Assembly: GCA_016931185.1 (NCBI GenBank)
Contig: JAFGFI010000028.1
Location: 54,116 to 118,115 of the forward strand
DNA from: Anaerolineae bacterium
GTDB taxonomy: Bacteria > Chloroflexota > Anaerolineae > B4-G1 > SLSP01
Length of the DNA stretch: 64,000 nucleotides
Reading direction: 5' to 3'
Shown here: positions 17,282 to 26,806 of the stretch, one piece after another
How positions within the stretch are numbered: the stretch's first letter is position 1
Layout: each line of letters starts with the position of its first letter
Made by a program: the position numbers and the translations under genes
Notes under the pieces: generated by a model
What the model was told of the DNA's origin: nothing
The model's database searches: none
What the model saw: only the letters and a program-made list of their open reading frames with translations

Positions 17282-18304
17282 ATGACGGAATCAGAGAACC
17301 CAATCCTGGTCGAAGTACAGGATCTCAAGACGTACTTTTTCCTCCACGAGGGTACAGTTAAGGCCCTTGATGGGGTAAGTTTCAATATCTATAAGGGTCG
17401 CTCGCTAGGTGTGATTGGCGAGAGTGGTTGTGGCAAGTCGGTCACCGCGCAGTCTATGATGCGTATTGTGCCTGCGCCACCCGGCAGAGTGGTCAACGGC
17501 AAGATTGACATGTATCTCTGGGAGAGGGGAGGGGGGAGCGCGGAGGTTGTGGATGTGGTGCAGTTGCAGGCGAACGGTAAAAAGATGCGCTCGATCCGTG
17601 GTAAGCAAATTGGTATGATTTTCCAAGAACCGATGACTTCTTTGAGTCCGCTGCATACTATCGGTAACCAGATTGCCGAGAATATCTTGATCCATGAGCA
17701 GGATATTACCAAGCAGCAGGCTCGCGAGCGCACCATCGACATGCTCGCTCGCGTGGGAATCCCGCAGCCACAACGGCTTGTGGATGCCTACCCTCATCAA
17801 CTCAGTGGCGGTATGCGCCAGCGCGCTATGATTGCTATGGCTTTGGTCTGCGGTCCGAATTTACTCATCGCCGATGAGCCAACAACCGCTCTCGACGTGA
17901 CGATCGAGGCCCAGATTCTGGAATTGCTCAAGACGTTACAATCCGACCTGGGCATGGCGCTCATGTACATCAGCCATGATTTGGCGGTGGTGGGTGAGAT
18001 GTCTGATGAGATCATGGTGATGTATCTGGGACAAGTGATGGAGCACGCCAGCACCGATGAGATCTTTGACAATGCGCTACATCCATATACCGAGGCCCTA
18101 TGGCGGTCGGTTCCTACCATCGAAGGGAAACTGGAACGGTTGGTGCCTATTAGTGGTACTTTGCCCAGCCCATTCGAAACGCAGCCGGGCTGCCGCTTCT
18201 TCTCGCGCTGCGTCCGGAGGATCCCCGGTGTATGCAATGCTGCACCGCCGCCCCTGAAAGAAGTTGCGCCGGGGCATGAAGTGCGGTGTTTCCTATACCA
18301 ATAA
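17282..18304 (+). CDS. Peptide ABC transporter ATP-binding protein (OppD type)
   Basis: GVIGESGCGKSVTAQS, LSGGMRQRAMIAMAL, ADEPTTALDVTIEAQI, C-terminal CRFFSRCVRR motif. Confidence 0.94.
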   Translation: MTESENPILVEVQDLKTYFFLHEGTVKALDGVSFNIYKGRSLGVIGESGCGKSVTAQSMMRIVPAPPGRVVNGKIDMYLWERGGGSAEVVDVVQLQANGKKMRSIRGKQIGMIFQEPMTSLSPLHTIGNQIAENILIHEQDITKQQARERTIDMLARVGIPQPQRLVDAYPHQLSGGMRQRAMIAMALVCGPNLLIADEPTTALDVTIEAQILELLKTLQSDLGMALMYISHDLAVVGEMSDEIMVMYLGQVMEHASTDEIFDNALHPYTEALWRSVPTIEGKLERLVPISGTLPSPFETQPGCRFFSRCVRRIPGVCNAAPPPLKEVAPGHEVRCFLYQ

Positions 18305-18419
18305 ATGCAGGGACTGAGATTTGCACCTGCGTCTGTAAGTTATAGACTTCGGTACCCATGCAGGTGCGAGAGTATCGTCTATGTAAATTACTATTTCTCT
18401 TATGAAGAGGCAATAAGGC

Positions 18420-19433
18420 ATGACCAATCAAGTACAATTACCTTTGTTGGAAGTCCGGGGTCTAAAGAAATGGTTCCCGATGTCCAAGGGTTTTTTCCAG
18501 CAACGCACCGTTTTTGTAAAGGCTGTGGACGGTGTGGATATCGATGTGCAGGCCGGTGAGACGTTGGGAATTGTGGGTGAAAGCGGCTCTGGCAAGACGA
18601 CCCTGGGCCGTTGTATCAGCCGTTTATATGAGCCAACAGGGGGACAGATCACTATGCGTACAGATGGCGAAACCCTTGACGTTTCGGCGTTGAAGGGGAG
18701 AGAACTGTCGGCTTTTCGCAAGCGCGCGCAGATGATCTTTCAGGATCCCTATTCTTCGCTCAACCCGCGTATGACCGTCCTAGAAACGGTGGGAGAACCG
18801 CTGTTGGTGAACAACCTTGCCAAGGGCAAGGATCTAGAGGAGCGTGTTACACAAATGATCGTGCAGGTAGGATTGCGGATGGAACATCTGCGACGCTATC
18901 CGCACAGCTTTAGCGGCGGCCAACGGCAGCGCATCGGCATTGCCCGAGCGATGGTGGTAAATCCTTGTCTCGTCGTAGCCGATGAACCTGTATCTGCGCT
19001 AGACGTCTCAATCCAGGCGCAGATTTTGAATTTGCTAAAGGATTTACAAGAGGAGTATGCTCTCACATATCTCTTTATCTCGCACGCTATGAATGTGGTT
19101 CGCTATGTAAGTGATCGCATAGCAGTGATGTATGCCGGCAAGCTGGTGGAACTGGGATCGAAACAGGAGTTATTGAGCCATCCCAGGCATCCGTACACAG
19201 AGGCTTTGCTGGCATCGGTCCCCAAACCCTCACAGCGCAAGCGTGGTATGCGGTTGGTTTCCGCTGGGGAGCCGCCCGATCTGATCAACTTGCCAAAGGG
19301 ATGCGTCTTTGCGTCGCGCTGCAAGTATGCGACCGATCAATGTAAGGAACAGCCACCCGAATTACGGCAGGTCGGTACGACAGAATATGTAAGCTGTCAT
19401 TTGACCGAATCACTGACGTTACAGGGGATATGA
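18420..19433 (+). CDS. Peptide ABC transporter ATP-binding protein (OppF type)
   Basis: [48 protein letters not shown]-terminal [15 protein letters not shown]. Confidence 0.94.
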   Translation: MTNQVQLPLLEVRGLKKWFPMSKGFFQQRTVFVKAVDGVDIDVQAGETLGIVGESGSGKTTLGRCISRLYEPTGGQITMRTDGETLDVSALKGRELSAFRKRAQMIFQDPYSSLNPRMTVLETVGEPLLVNNLAKGKDLEERVTQMIVQVGLRMEHLRRYPHSFSGGQRQRIGIARAMVVNPCLVVADEPVSALDVSIQAQILNLLKDLQEEYALTYLFISHAMNVVRYVSDRIAVMYAGKLVELGSKQELLSHPRHPYTEALLASVPKPSQRKRGMRLVSAGEPPDLINLPKGCVFASRCKYATDQCKEQPPELRQVGTTEYVSCHLTESLTLQGI

Positions 19434-19585
19434 GGAGCGGTAGCCGGGTACGTTTTTATCTGGATCGTCGAGTTCACTGCGTGCGTAGCGTAAACTATGC
19501 GGCACGGTATACTACTTAGATTGTAGTACGTTATGATCTGGCGAATGATATTCAAAGCAGCCCGGATGTGCGGTCACGTAAAACT

Positions 19586-20065
19586 ATGAATCAAACAGCA
19601 AAAATTTCAGAATATATCGTAGCTTGGAGTTTATGGGCGTTCTCGATTACGCTTGGAGTGATCATTGGATTCTGGGCAGTACGCGATGCGATTAATGTTA
19701 TCGCTGAAGCTATGACTATGGGAGCTTTGCAAGGCACTCCTTCACAGCAATTTCAGGTCCCTTTTACCCGCAATGCTATTGACCGATTCGATATTCTCAT
19801 TTTGGGGGTGTTGTCGGTTCTATTAGTGGTCACTGTTGAACACTATTACCGTACCGGGGTTGAGCAGGGCCAACTTATGAGAAGATTTGTGCTGGTCACG
19901 GCGCTTGAGTTCGGTGTTCTGTTTTTGTCCCTGGCGACCCAGGCAATCTATCTTGGGGTACTGGGCTTATTTACGATCTGGAGCGTGTTGCTTCCGTGCG
20001 GAGTGTTGGCAATAACCGTGATATTGAGTTTGATACTGACGCGGATGCCAAAAAATACTGTCTAG
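19586..20065 (+). CDS. Small polytopic membrane protein of unknown function
   Basis: Four hydrophobic stretches; no recognised family. ATG at 19586 likely rather than 19568. Confidence 0.55.
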   Translation: MNQTAKISEYIVAWSLWAFSITLGVIIGFWAVRDAINVIAEAMTMGALQGTPSQQFQVPFTRNAIDRFDILILGVLSVLLVVTVEHYYRTGVEQGQLMRRFVLVTALEFGVLFLSLATQAIYLGVLGLFTIWSVLLPCGVLAITVILSLILTRMPKNTV

Positions 20066-20111
20066 ATTTGCGCCTGGCTCTCAGTCTGGGAGTTTCGCAT
20101 TTTCTATATTT

Positions 20112-20144
20112 TTTCCCCTCTCCCGCATATCGGGAGAGGGGAAA
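20112..20144 (+). terminator. Strong intergenic hairpin
   Basis: TTTCCCCTCTCCCG CATAT CGGGAGAGGGGAAA, 14-bp stem between two CDSs; no strong T-tract. Confidence 0.5.
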
Positions 20145-20165
20145 GTCTTTGTTTAAGGGGTTATT

Positions 20166-21791
20166 ATGAATAGGGTAAGCCGCATCTTCCTGCACAAGAT
20201 GCTTTTTTACCTTCCGTTTATATTGGGTTTGCTATTATCATTTACTCAGATTAAATCGGCTGCAAACCTATATGACGAGGGGTTGGTACTCACGAACGCC
20301 GAGCGTATTCGTGCTGGTGAGATACCGTATCGTGACTTTTGGACGATGTATGGGCCGGGATACTTTTACGCATTAGCCGGGCTTTTTTCGTTGGTAAGCC
20401 CCACTATTTTCGTTGCGCGTCTATTTGACACAATACTCAGGTTCCTGTTAACCCTGGAAGTTTACCTGTTAGCGCGCACGATGACATCGCGCTGGGTTGC
20501 CTTGATCCCTTATGCATTTGTCACATTCTGGCTCGCCACCATCCGCTTCTACTCCTATCCGGCTTTCCCCGCGACTGGCGCGCTCCTGTTGGCCGCTCTA
20601 TCTCTCACGGGCTATCTGCGGGATGGGCGTTCCCGGTGGCTGTTCCTGTCAGGAATGGCACTGGGTTTAACCGCACTCCTCCGGCTGGATTTTGGAGGTT
20701 ACGGGGCTTTCGGCTTCAGTCTGGCATTGGCCTTGTTTGAATTGCGGAAGTCTGCCGCGGCCGGCGATGCCGGGCCTTCCCGGCTGTTACGGCTGCTGAA
20801 GGTAGAAATGCTTATGGCTGCGGGAGCGCTGCTTGTTGCGCTCCCGTTGTATGTTTACCTGCTGCTGGCCTCGGGGTTCGCGACGGTTTACTATGACCTC
20901 ATTGTATTTCCAGCAACTGTGTTCCGGGCTGTCCGGCATTTGCCGGTGCTGCCGCTCCTCCCCGATTTCGGGCGACTCACCGGCGGGCAATGGAATGACT
21001 GGTTGCGACTGTACTTTCCGCTAACCATCTACGCGATTGCCATCCTGGTGTCACTGCACTGGCTGGTTTTGCGGCGCGTGTCTCCATCTGACCCTCGCTT
21101 TGTCGTGGGGGGTCTTTTCCTGGCTTTGACCGGAACAGGACTCGGGTTAGTTGTAAAAGCACTCTCTCGTTATCACGACCTCCACGTGTTGCCTACGACG
21201 ATCTGTGCTGTGATCCTGGCCACAGCTTTGGGTTACCGGATCCCAGGGAAATTCTGGCAAAATGCTCCGTTCAAGATAGGCTTTGCTGGTTTGGCATTTC
21301 TATTCTTGACGGGTCCCTACGTAGCACATTTCAGCATGCTTGCAACGCGCGGTTCTACTGCACCGGCGGTGTGTTATAGCCAACAGGCCAGGGCCGGCTG
21401 TGTCTTGATCAGCCAGGATCAGGAGAGGGTAACCCATTACTTGCGGGCTAACACACGTCCGGATGAGTATGTCTTCATCGGCAATTCGCGGCACGACTTA
21501 ATCTTCATCAACGATTTGCTGCTCTATTTCCTGATTGATCGTCGCAGTCCCACAAAATACACCGAGCTGCATCCAGGTTTGGCGACAACTCTGCCAGTGC
21601 AACAGGTTATCGCGAATGACCTGGCAGAGAAGGATGTGCAGTGGGTCGTGATAATGCAGGGTTGGGAATCGGGTGAGCCGAACGCCAGCTCCATGAGTAG
21701 TGGCGTAACATTTCTTGACGACTATATCCGGGAATACTACCGGCCGGAGATAACGTTCGGAAGCTACCAAGTATGGCGTAAACGCCCTTGA
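20166..21791 (+). CDS. GT-C/PMT-like integral membrane glycosyltransferase
   Basis: Multi-TM; ANLYDEGLVLTNAERIRAGEIPYRDFWTMYGPGYFY motif typical of PMT/DUF glycosyltransferases. Confidence 0.7.
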   Translation: MNRVSRIFLHKMLFYLPFILGLLLSFTQIKSAANLYDEGLVLTNAERIRAGEIPYRDFWTMYGPGYFYALAGLFSLVSPTIFVARLFDTILRFLLTLEVYLLARTMTSRWVALIPYAFVTFWLATIRFYSYPAFPATGALLLAALSLTGYLRDGRSRWLFLSGMALGLTALLRLDFGGYGAFGFSLALALFELRKSAAAGDAGPSRLLRLLKVEMLMAAGALLVALPLYVYLLLASGFATVYYDLIVFPATVFRAVRHLPVLPLLPDFGRLTGGQWNDWLRLYFPLTIYAIAILVSLHWLVLRRVSPSDPRFVVGGLFLALTGTGLGLVVKALSRYHDLHVLPTTICAVILATALGYRIPGKFWQNAPFKIGFAGLAFLFLTGPYVAHFSMLATRGSTAPAVCYSQQARAGCVLISQDQERVTHYLRANTRPDEYVFIGNSRHDLIFINDLLLYFLIDRRSPTKYTELHPGLATTLPVQQVIANDLAEKDVQWVVIMQGWESGEPNASSMSSGVTFLDDYIREYYRPEITFGSYQVWRKRP

Positions 21792-21878
21792 GAGTTGTAC
21801 ATACATGCTTCATCGCTCTAGGATTTATTGCGACTCTTTACCTTTAAGGTATACTTGAGACTTGTGGAGGATATAGCG

Positions 21879-23372
21879 TTGACCTGGGTGGATGTTTTGC
21901 CGGAAAGTCTCCCCGGCCCTATGCGTATGCGGGTGCGGGGCCGGAGTATGTGGCCTGTCTTACATTCAGGTGACAAGGTGTTGGTGATACCTGTGACTGT
22001 GTCTGGTTTGTTGCCCGGCGATTGGGTGATGCTGCGAAGTGCACAGGGAACTGTGCTTCACCGGTACTTAGGGAAGCAGCGCGGATATGTATTGACCAAG
22101 GGGGATAGCCATATTGCGTTTGATCCACCATGGTCGCCGGAGGCTGTGTTAGGTCGTGTGGAGGAAGCTGAGCGTGCGGGACGTTGTTTTTACCGGCGCA
22201 CTGCGCCCCGTTTGTGTTGGGAACGCATATTAGCTCTGGCCCATTATATTGTAGGATATGGGGGGATAATGTTGCATCGTTCAAAAATAGTACGATCTTT
22301 GAAAGCCTGGTTAGGGATATTGCTATTTACGTTGCTCGTAGTACCTTCGTTGCTGGCTGCGCCTTCCGCGCCCACGGCGGTGACGTTGACCGATTTCTAT
22401 GTGGAGGAGACAGAGACTAAGCTTATTATCCATTGGGAAACGGCCAGTGAGGTTGGCAACCTGGGATTTTCTCTGTTTCGTAGTGAAGAACCAACCGTCA
22501 CCTATCAGAAGTTGACGTATTTACCCAGTACTGACAAGGGTGCAGGGGCTTTGTACCAGTATGAGGATACTGACATAACACCTGGCATAACATACTATTA
22601 CAAGTTGCAGGATACGCCTGCGGATAACAGTTCTAAAACTACTTTTGGGCCAATTTCTGCCGGGATTGATGCGGAACCTACGCCGGCAAATACAGTGCCT
22701 GCCACGACGACAACATCCCCTACACCTTTACCTACAGCGCAAACATCATCCCCTTCCCCTGAGCCTTACGTGAATTTTTGGTCCGATGTGACTGAGTTGG
22801 AGGCTGGCAAGTGTGCGACATTGCAATGGCAGACGGATAGCGTGCGAGCTGTGTACCTTAATGGCGAGGGTGTAGTAGGTACAGGAGCAAAAGCATTCTG
22901 TCCCTGTGAGACACAGACGTATATTTTACGTGTTTTGTATCAGGATGAGAGTTATGAGGATTTCGCGGTGACGGTGAGTGTAACCGGAATATGTCAAGAC
23001 CCCGTTGTTACGTCTACATCACTACCCGTGCCGAGTTTGACTCCAAGTTCCACCATTGTGCCTGTTTTAACTCCAACTGTCACGCCGGCACGTGTCACAA
23101 CATTGCCGGCGGCAGTAACTCCATCACCTGTACCGACAAAGATACTTGCCACGCGCGCGCTGGCTATACCTTCACCTACGAATCTTCCCCCTCAATTTTT
23201 ATCTGAAGTTGAGTCTGTATCGCCGGAAGTTGTATTGCCTACGCTGCCTGCTGTGCAAGGAGAACGGGTCAAAGCTGGAACTTTTCCTGTACTGCCTTTG
23301 GTGCTTTTGGTGGGTTTGGTGGGCATAATATTTGTAGGTGTAGGCATTTGGATATGGAACCGGCAACGTTAA
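21879..23372 (+). CDS. S24/S26 (SipW-like) signal-peptidase domain fused to TM segment, FN3-like domain, Thr/Pro-rich stalk and C-terminal TM anchor
   Basis: RVRGRSMWPVLHSGDKVLV (Ser motif), TVLHRYLG..GYVLTKGDSHIAFD (S26B-like His/GD box), LGILLFTLLVVPSLLA TM, LIIHWETASEVGNLGFSLFRSE..., C-terminal VLLVGLVGIIFVGVGIWIWNRQR. TTG at 21879 has GGAGG 8 nt upstream. Confidence 0.65.
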   Translation: MTWVDVLPESLPGPMRMRVRGRSMWPVLHSGDKVLVIPVTVSGLLPGDWVMLRSAQGTVLHRYLGKQRGYVLTKGDSHIAFDPPWSPEAVLGRVEEAERAGRCFYRRTAPRLCWERILALAHYIVGYGGIMLHRSKIVRSLKAWLGILLFTLLVVPSLLAAPSAPTAVTLTDFYVEETETKLIIHWETASEVGNLGFSLFRSEEPTVTYQKLTYLPSTDKGAGALYQYEDTDITPGITYYYKLQDTPADNSSKTTFGPISAGIDAEPTPANTVPATTTTSPTPLPTAQTSSPSPEPYVNFWSDVTELEAGKCATLQWQTDSVRAVYLNGEGVVGTGAKAFCPCETQTYILRVLYQDESYEDFAVTVSVTGICQDPVVTSTSLPVPSLTPSSTIVPVLTPTVTPARVTTLPAAVTPSPVPTKILATRALAIPSPTNLPPQFLSEVESVSPEVVLPTLPAVQGERVKAGTFPVLPLVLLVGLVGIIFVGVGIWIWNRQR

Positions 23373-23414
23373 GCCAAAACCTCGGTCTTCAAGAAAAATC
23401 GGGGTTTTAGATAT

Positions 23415-25574
23415 ATGAACTCTAAAGCGAAATGTTTTTTGTATGGTGGGTTTATTGCGTTGGGATTATCGTTGGCTATTATTTTCTTAACATACCATCT
23501 TTCCCCTAATATTTTCTTTGCAATCCCTTGTACTCGGCCCTCAACTTATCATACAGATACAGGATGGGTACTCACCCTATATGCTGCTGGGCCGTATTGG
23601 TTGGGATCTGAGTGGTGGCATGCGCAAGGTATCGATCCAGAGACATTGTCTGCCGATAAGATACAGTTGATGCAGGCGGGCGAGGTTGTGCCTTTTCTGT
23701 GGTTGGCTGAGGAATCGGGGCTACTGTTTCTCGGAAAGGTTGCGGAAACCCGATACGGGCCGCGAGGTAGCTATACATTGACACTTGATATACCCGCTTC
23801 TATGAATGGGATGCCATTTGATAATAGGGTATCAGGGCAAATAGTGCCTTCTGCTACGTTTTCAGATCTTTCCATATCGGATATACAACAAACAACGTTG
23901 GTAACTTCCTGGTTGGAAAGGGATGAAGTGTATCGCTCTACCGCTCCTATGGATAGACCCTGGTTTTGGACTACTATTCACGCGCCCGGGGAATTTGTGC
24001 TAACTGTGCCGTTGACGGCTGCCGTGAGTAGTCCTGTGTCACTAACACTACGAATGTGGGGGCAAAGTAGTATGCCTCAAAACCCAGATCATCATATTCG
24101 TGTGTGGTGGGATGATAGGCTCATTGATGAACATTGGTGGGATGGGTCGGAGGTGGAAATGTGGACAGTGAGGGTAACTGAGGCCCAATCTGACGTACAT
24201 ACATTAAGATTAGAGTCTCCCGGTAGTACAGAAATCCCGGTAGAGGTGACTTGGTTGGATGCTGTCGGTGTGACGTGGCAGCGTACCTTGCCGCTTCCAG
24301 AAACTGGGTGGGCGACGTGGCAGGCTGATGGCTCCGCGCGGGCGTGTTGGTCTGTTTCTGAAACAGACCAACATGAGAAAAATGAAACGGAGAAGGTACG
24401 TGTTTTGTGGGAGATAGATGACAATATTTATGATGGAGGTAGTTATACGCTCAATGCCGGGCAAACGTGTATACCACAGATCGGCATTGCGGCGAATCAG
24501 ACTGGCACGCCACAGGGCTGGATCGGGGTGCCACGACAGGCCCCCCCACCTGATGAAAGTCGCCCCCGTGAGCTGGTAGACATAGTGCAATTGGAAACTG
24601 CGCAATATTTGATCATTGCCCCCCGCGTGTTTCACGAGGCATTATCTCCACTGCTGGCAATGCACGAGTCAGAAGGATTAACTACGGCTTTAGTGACGCC
24701 GGAACAAGTATATGATACATTTGGTATACGTGGTGAGCGCGCTATTCGAGAATGGCGCGCTATTCAGAATATCGTCAATACATTGCACACGCGGGGCCGG
24801 CTGCGCTATTTGTTGTTAGTAGGGGATGCCTCTGCAAATCAATTCAACTCTCAATTCTCCGGCATCCCCACCGCTTGGGTGCGGACGAGTTATGTGGGGG
24901 ACACCCCTTCAGATTACGCGCTGGTGCTGGATGAGGAGGGCGAACCTTTAATAGCAGTGGGGCGTTTCCCGGCAAATTCCATTGCCGAAGTGCGGGCGAT
25001 GGTGGACAAAACATTAGCCTGGAAGCCGGCGACTCGGCTGGCCTATCTCGTCGATGATGAGCCGGAATTTGCCGGTCTGGTTGACCTATTGTCTGAGATC
25101 ATCCCCGGTGAGTTACAATTGGCTGCGGCCAAAGGTGACACGCGTGATGGTGTGTTGCGCTGGCTCCAAGCTGGGCCGGGGACATTAGTCTATAGTGGGC
25201 ATGGAAGTTTGTTGTTATTGGGGGATGAGAAGATATTGACCGCACAGGATGCCGGGAATTGGAATGGCCCCACTGTTGTAGTGGCCTGGACGTGCTTGTG
25301 TGCGATGTTTACTCACCCTCAGTATATCGGGATCGCCGAAGCGTGGCTGCGTAACCCCCGTGGCACAGTGGCCTTTGTCGGGCCTACCGCCGAGACGACG
25401 ACGACAGAACAACGTGCGATGGCATTGGCATTTCAACATACTCTGCTGGAGGGAGCGACATTGGGGGATGCGTTACTATCTGGTTGGCGTGCCGCTCAGT
25501 CGCAAGACGTGAAGGGCAGTTTTTTATTGCTCGGTGATCCGGCATTACGGCCGTTTCCTAGGGATGATTTGTAG
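23415..25574 (+). CDS. Peptidase family C25 (gingipain-fold) protein
   Basis: QYLIIAPRVFHEALSPLLAMHESEGLTTALVT, RYLLLVGDAS, PLIAVGRFPANSIAEVRAMVDKT, GTLVYSGHGS (His), VVAWTCLCAMFTHP (Cys). Confidence 0.75.
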   Translation: MNSKAKCFLYGGFIALGLSLAIIFLTYHLSPNIFFAIPCTRPSTYHTDTGWVLTLYAAGPYWLGSEWWHAQGIDPETLSADKIQLMQAGEVVPFLWLAEESGLLFLGKVAETRYGPRGSYTLTLDIPASMNGMPFDNRVSGQIVPSATFSDLSISDIQQTTLVTSWLERDEVYRSTAPMDRPWFWTTIHAPGEFVLTVPLTAAVSSPVSLTLRMWGQSSMPQNPDHHIRVWWDDRLIDEHWWDGSEVEMWTVRVTEAQSDVHTLRLESPGSTEIPVEVTWLDAVGVTWQRTLPLPETGWATWQADGSARACWSVSETDQHEKNETEKVRVLWEIDDNIYDGGSYTLNAGQTCIPQIGIAANQTGTPQGWIGVPRQAPPPDESRPRELVDIVQLETAQYLIIAPRVFHEALSPLLAMHESEGLTTALVTPEQVYDTFGIRGERAIREWRAIQNIVNTLHTRGRLRYLLLVGDASANQFNSQFSGIPTAWVRTSYVGDTPSDYALVLDEEGEPLIAVGRFPANSIAEVRAMVDKTLAWKPATRLAYLVDDEPEFAGLVDLLSEIIPGELQLAAAKGDTRDGVLRWLQAGPGTLVYSGHGSLLLLGDEKILTAQDAGNWNGPTVVVAWTCLCAMFTHPQYIGIAEAWLRNPRGTVAFVGPTAETTTTEQRAMALAFQHTLLEGATLGDALLSGWRAAQSQDVKGSFLLLGDPALRPFPRDDL
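24345..24373. repeat. 29-bp perfect palindrome (14-bp arms, 1-nt centre) inside the C25 CDS
   Basis: TGTTGGTCTGTTTC t GAAACAGACCAACA. Confidence 0.95.
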
Positions 25575-25603
25575 TCCCCTCGGTTAAAAAATTTCTGAAT
25601 AGT

Positions 25604-26806
25604 ATGTTAAGGAATAAACCTATGGTACATTCTAAGCCCCCCAGTTATCGCCCTTCTCAACTCTTGCCCTGGCTTGGGGGTGGAGTGTTGATTTTAGGCT
25701 TAATTTTAATCGCGTTGAGCTGGCCACATTGGGGTGTCACATCATCGCTGCAACATACCGTTCTGTCCTGCACTCCAACCACATTTTTAAATGAAGAATC
25801 GATTGTACCAACTGCCGCACCGGAGGGAATATCTGTAGGGAATATGATTACAGGTATGGTTCCTGCAGTGTCAGGGGAAAAAACGTTTGTGTTCCCAGAA
25901 CGTGAGCGTTTCCGTTTAGGAGTCTCCATTCCGCCAGATGTGGCTTTAGGAACCCCCTACTTGTCCAAGTTAGGTGTACGCTGGGTGATGGATTGGCGCA
26001 GTCGCGAACCTCCTATTTTGCCGCCGGATGTTGAATATGTCCAGGTAGTCAGGATGATGGGTGGAGTATTGTCACCATCGGCCATAACGTTGACCTTGGT
26101 CGCGGGCAAAAATCCTGGTTCCACCTGGTTGATGGGTAATGAGGGTGATGTGCGCTGGCAGGATAATGTGACACCGGAGGTATACGCGCGGTTATATCAC
26201 GAGGCGTATACTGCGATTAAGGCCGGGGATCCCACTGCTATTGTGGTGGCGGGCGGTATCGCACAGCCAACCCCCTTGCGTTTGCGTTATCTTGATCTGA
26301 TATTAGCCTCATACCAGGCGCAGTTTGGCAAGGTGCTGCCGGCGCAAGCATGGCATATCCACAACTATATGTTGCGCGAGGAACGAGATTCATGGGGGGT
26401 AGACATTCCACCGGGCATTCCAGATGAAACCGGGATTCTGTACCAGGTGGATGATTCGGGCAATCTGGAGGCTTTCCGGGCGCAGATCGTAAATTTTCGC
26501 CGCTGGATGATGGAACGAGGATATGGGAATCTGCCATTGATTGTGTCTGAGTTTGGAATTCCTATGCCGCCCCAATATGGCTTCCCTTTAGAACGTGTGA
26601 CCGGATTCTTACAAGAGACATGGCGTTACTTTTTAACAGCAACCGATCCGGACTTGGGAGATCCCTCTGACGGCGGGCGATTGGTACAGAAGTGGTGTTG
26701 GTTTAGTATGGCCGCGCAGGATTATCCGACCGGTGACCTGGTAAATTGGACAACACAAACGTGGACCCCATTGGGGCAAGTATGGATTTCTTATCTTGAA
26801 GAATGA
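25604..26806 (+). CDS. Secreted/anchored clan GH-A-like glycoside hydrolase fold protein
   Basis: N-terminal TM/signal, STWLMGNEGDVRW (acid/base region) and LPLIVSEFGIP (nucleophile region). Confidence 0.6.
   Translation: MLRNKPMVHSKPPSYRPSQLLPWLGGGVLILGLILIALSWPHWGVTSSLQHTVLSCTPTTFLNEESIVPTAAPEGISVGNMITGMVPAVSGEKTFVFPERERFRLGVSIPPDVALGTPYLSKLGVRWVMDWRSREPPILPPDVEYVQVVRMMGGVLSPSAITLTLVAGKNPGSTWLMGNEGDVRWQDNVTPEVYARLYHEAYTAIKAGDPTAIVVAGGIAQPTPLRLRYLDLILASYQAQFGKVLPAQAWHIHNYMLREERDSWGVDIPPGIPDETGILYQVDDSGNLEAFRAQIVNFRRWMMERGYGNLPLIVSEFGIPMPPQYGFPLERVTGFLQETWRYFLTATDPDLGDPSDGGRLVQKWCWFSMAAQDYPTGDLVNWTTQTWTPLGQVWISYLEE

Noticed and set aside
18320-18369. Riboswitch between oppD and oppF
   Set aside because: Only an 8-bp GCACCTGC/GCAGGTGC stem with a long loop; not enough structure to support a claim.
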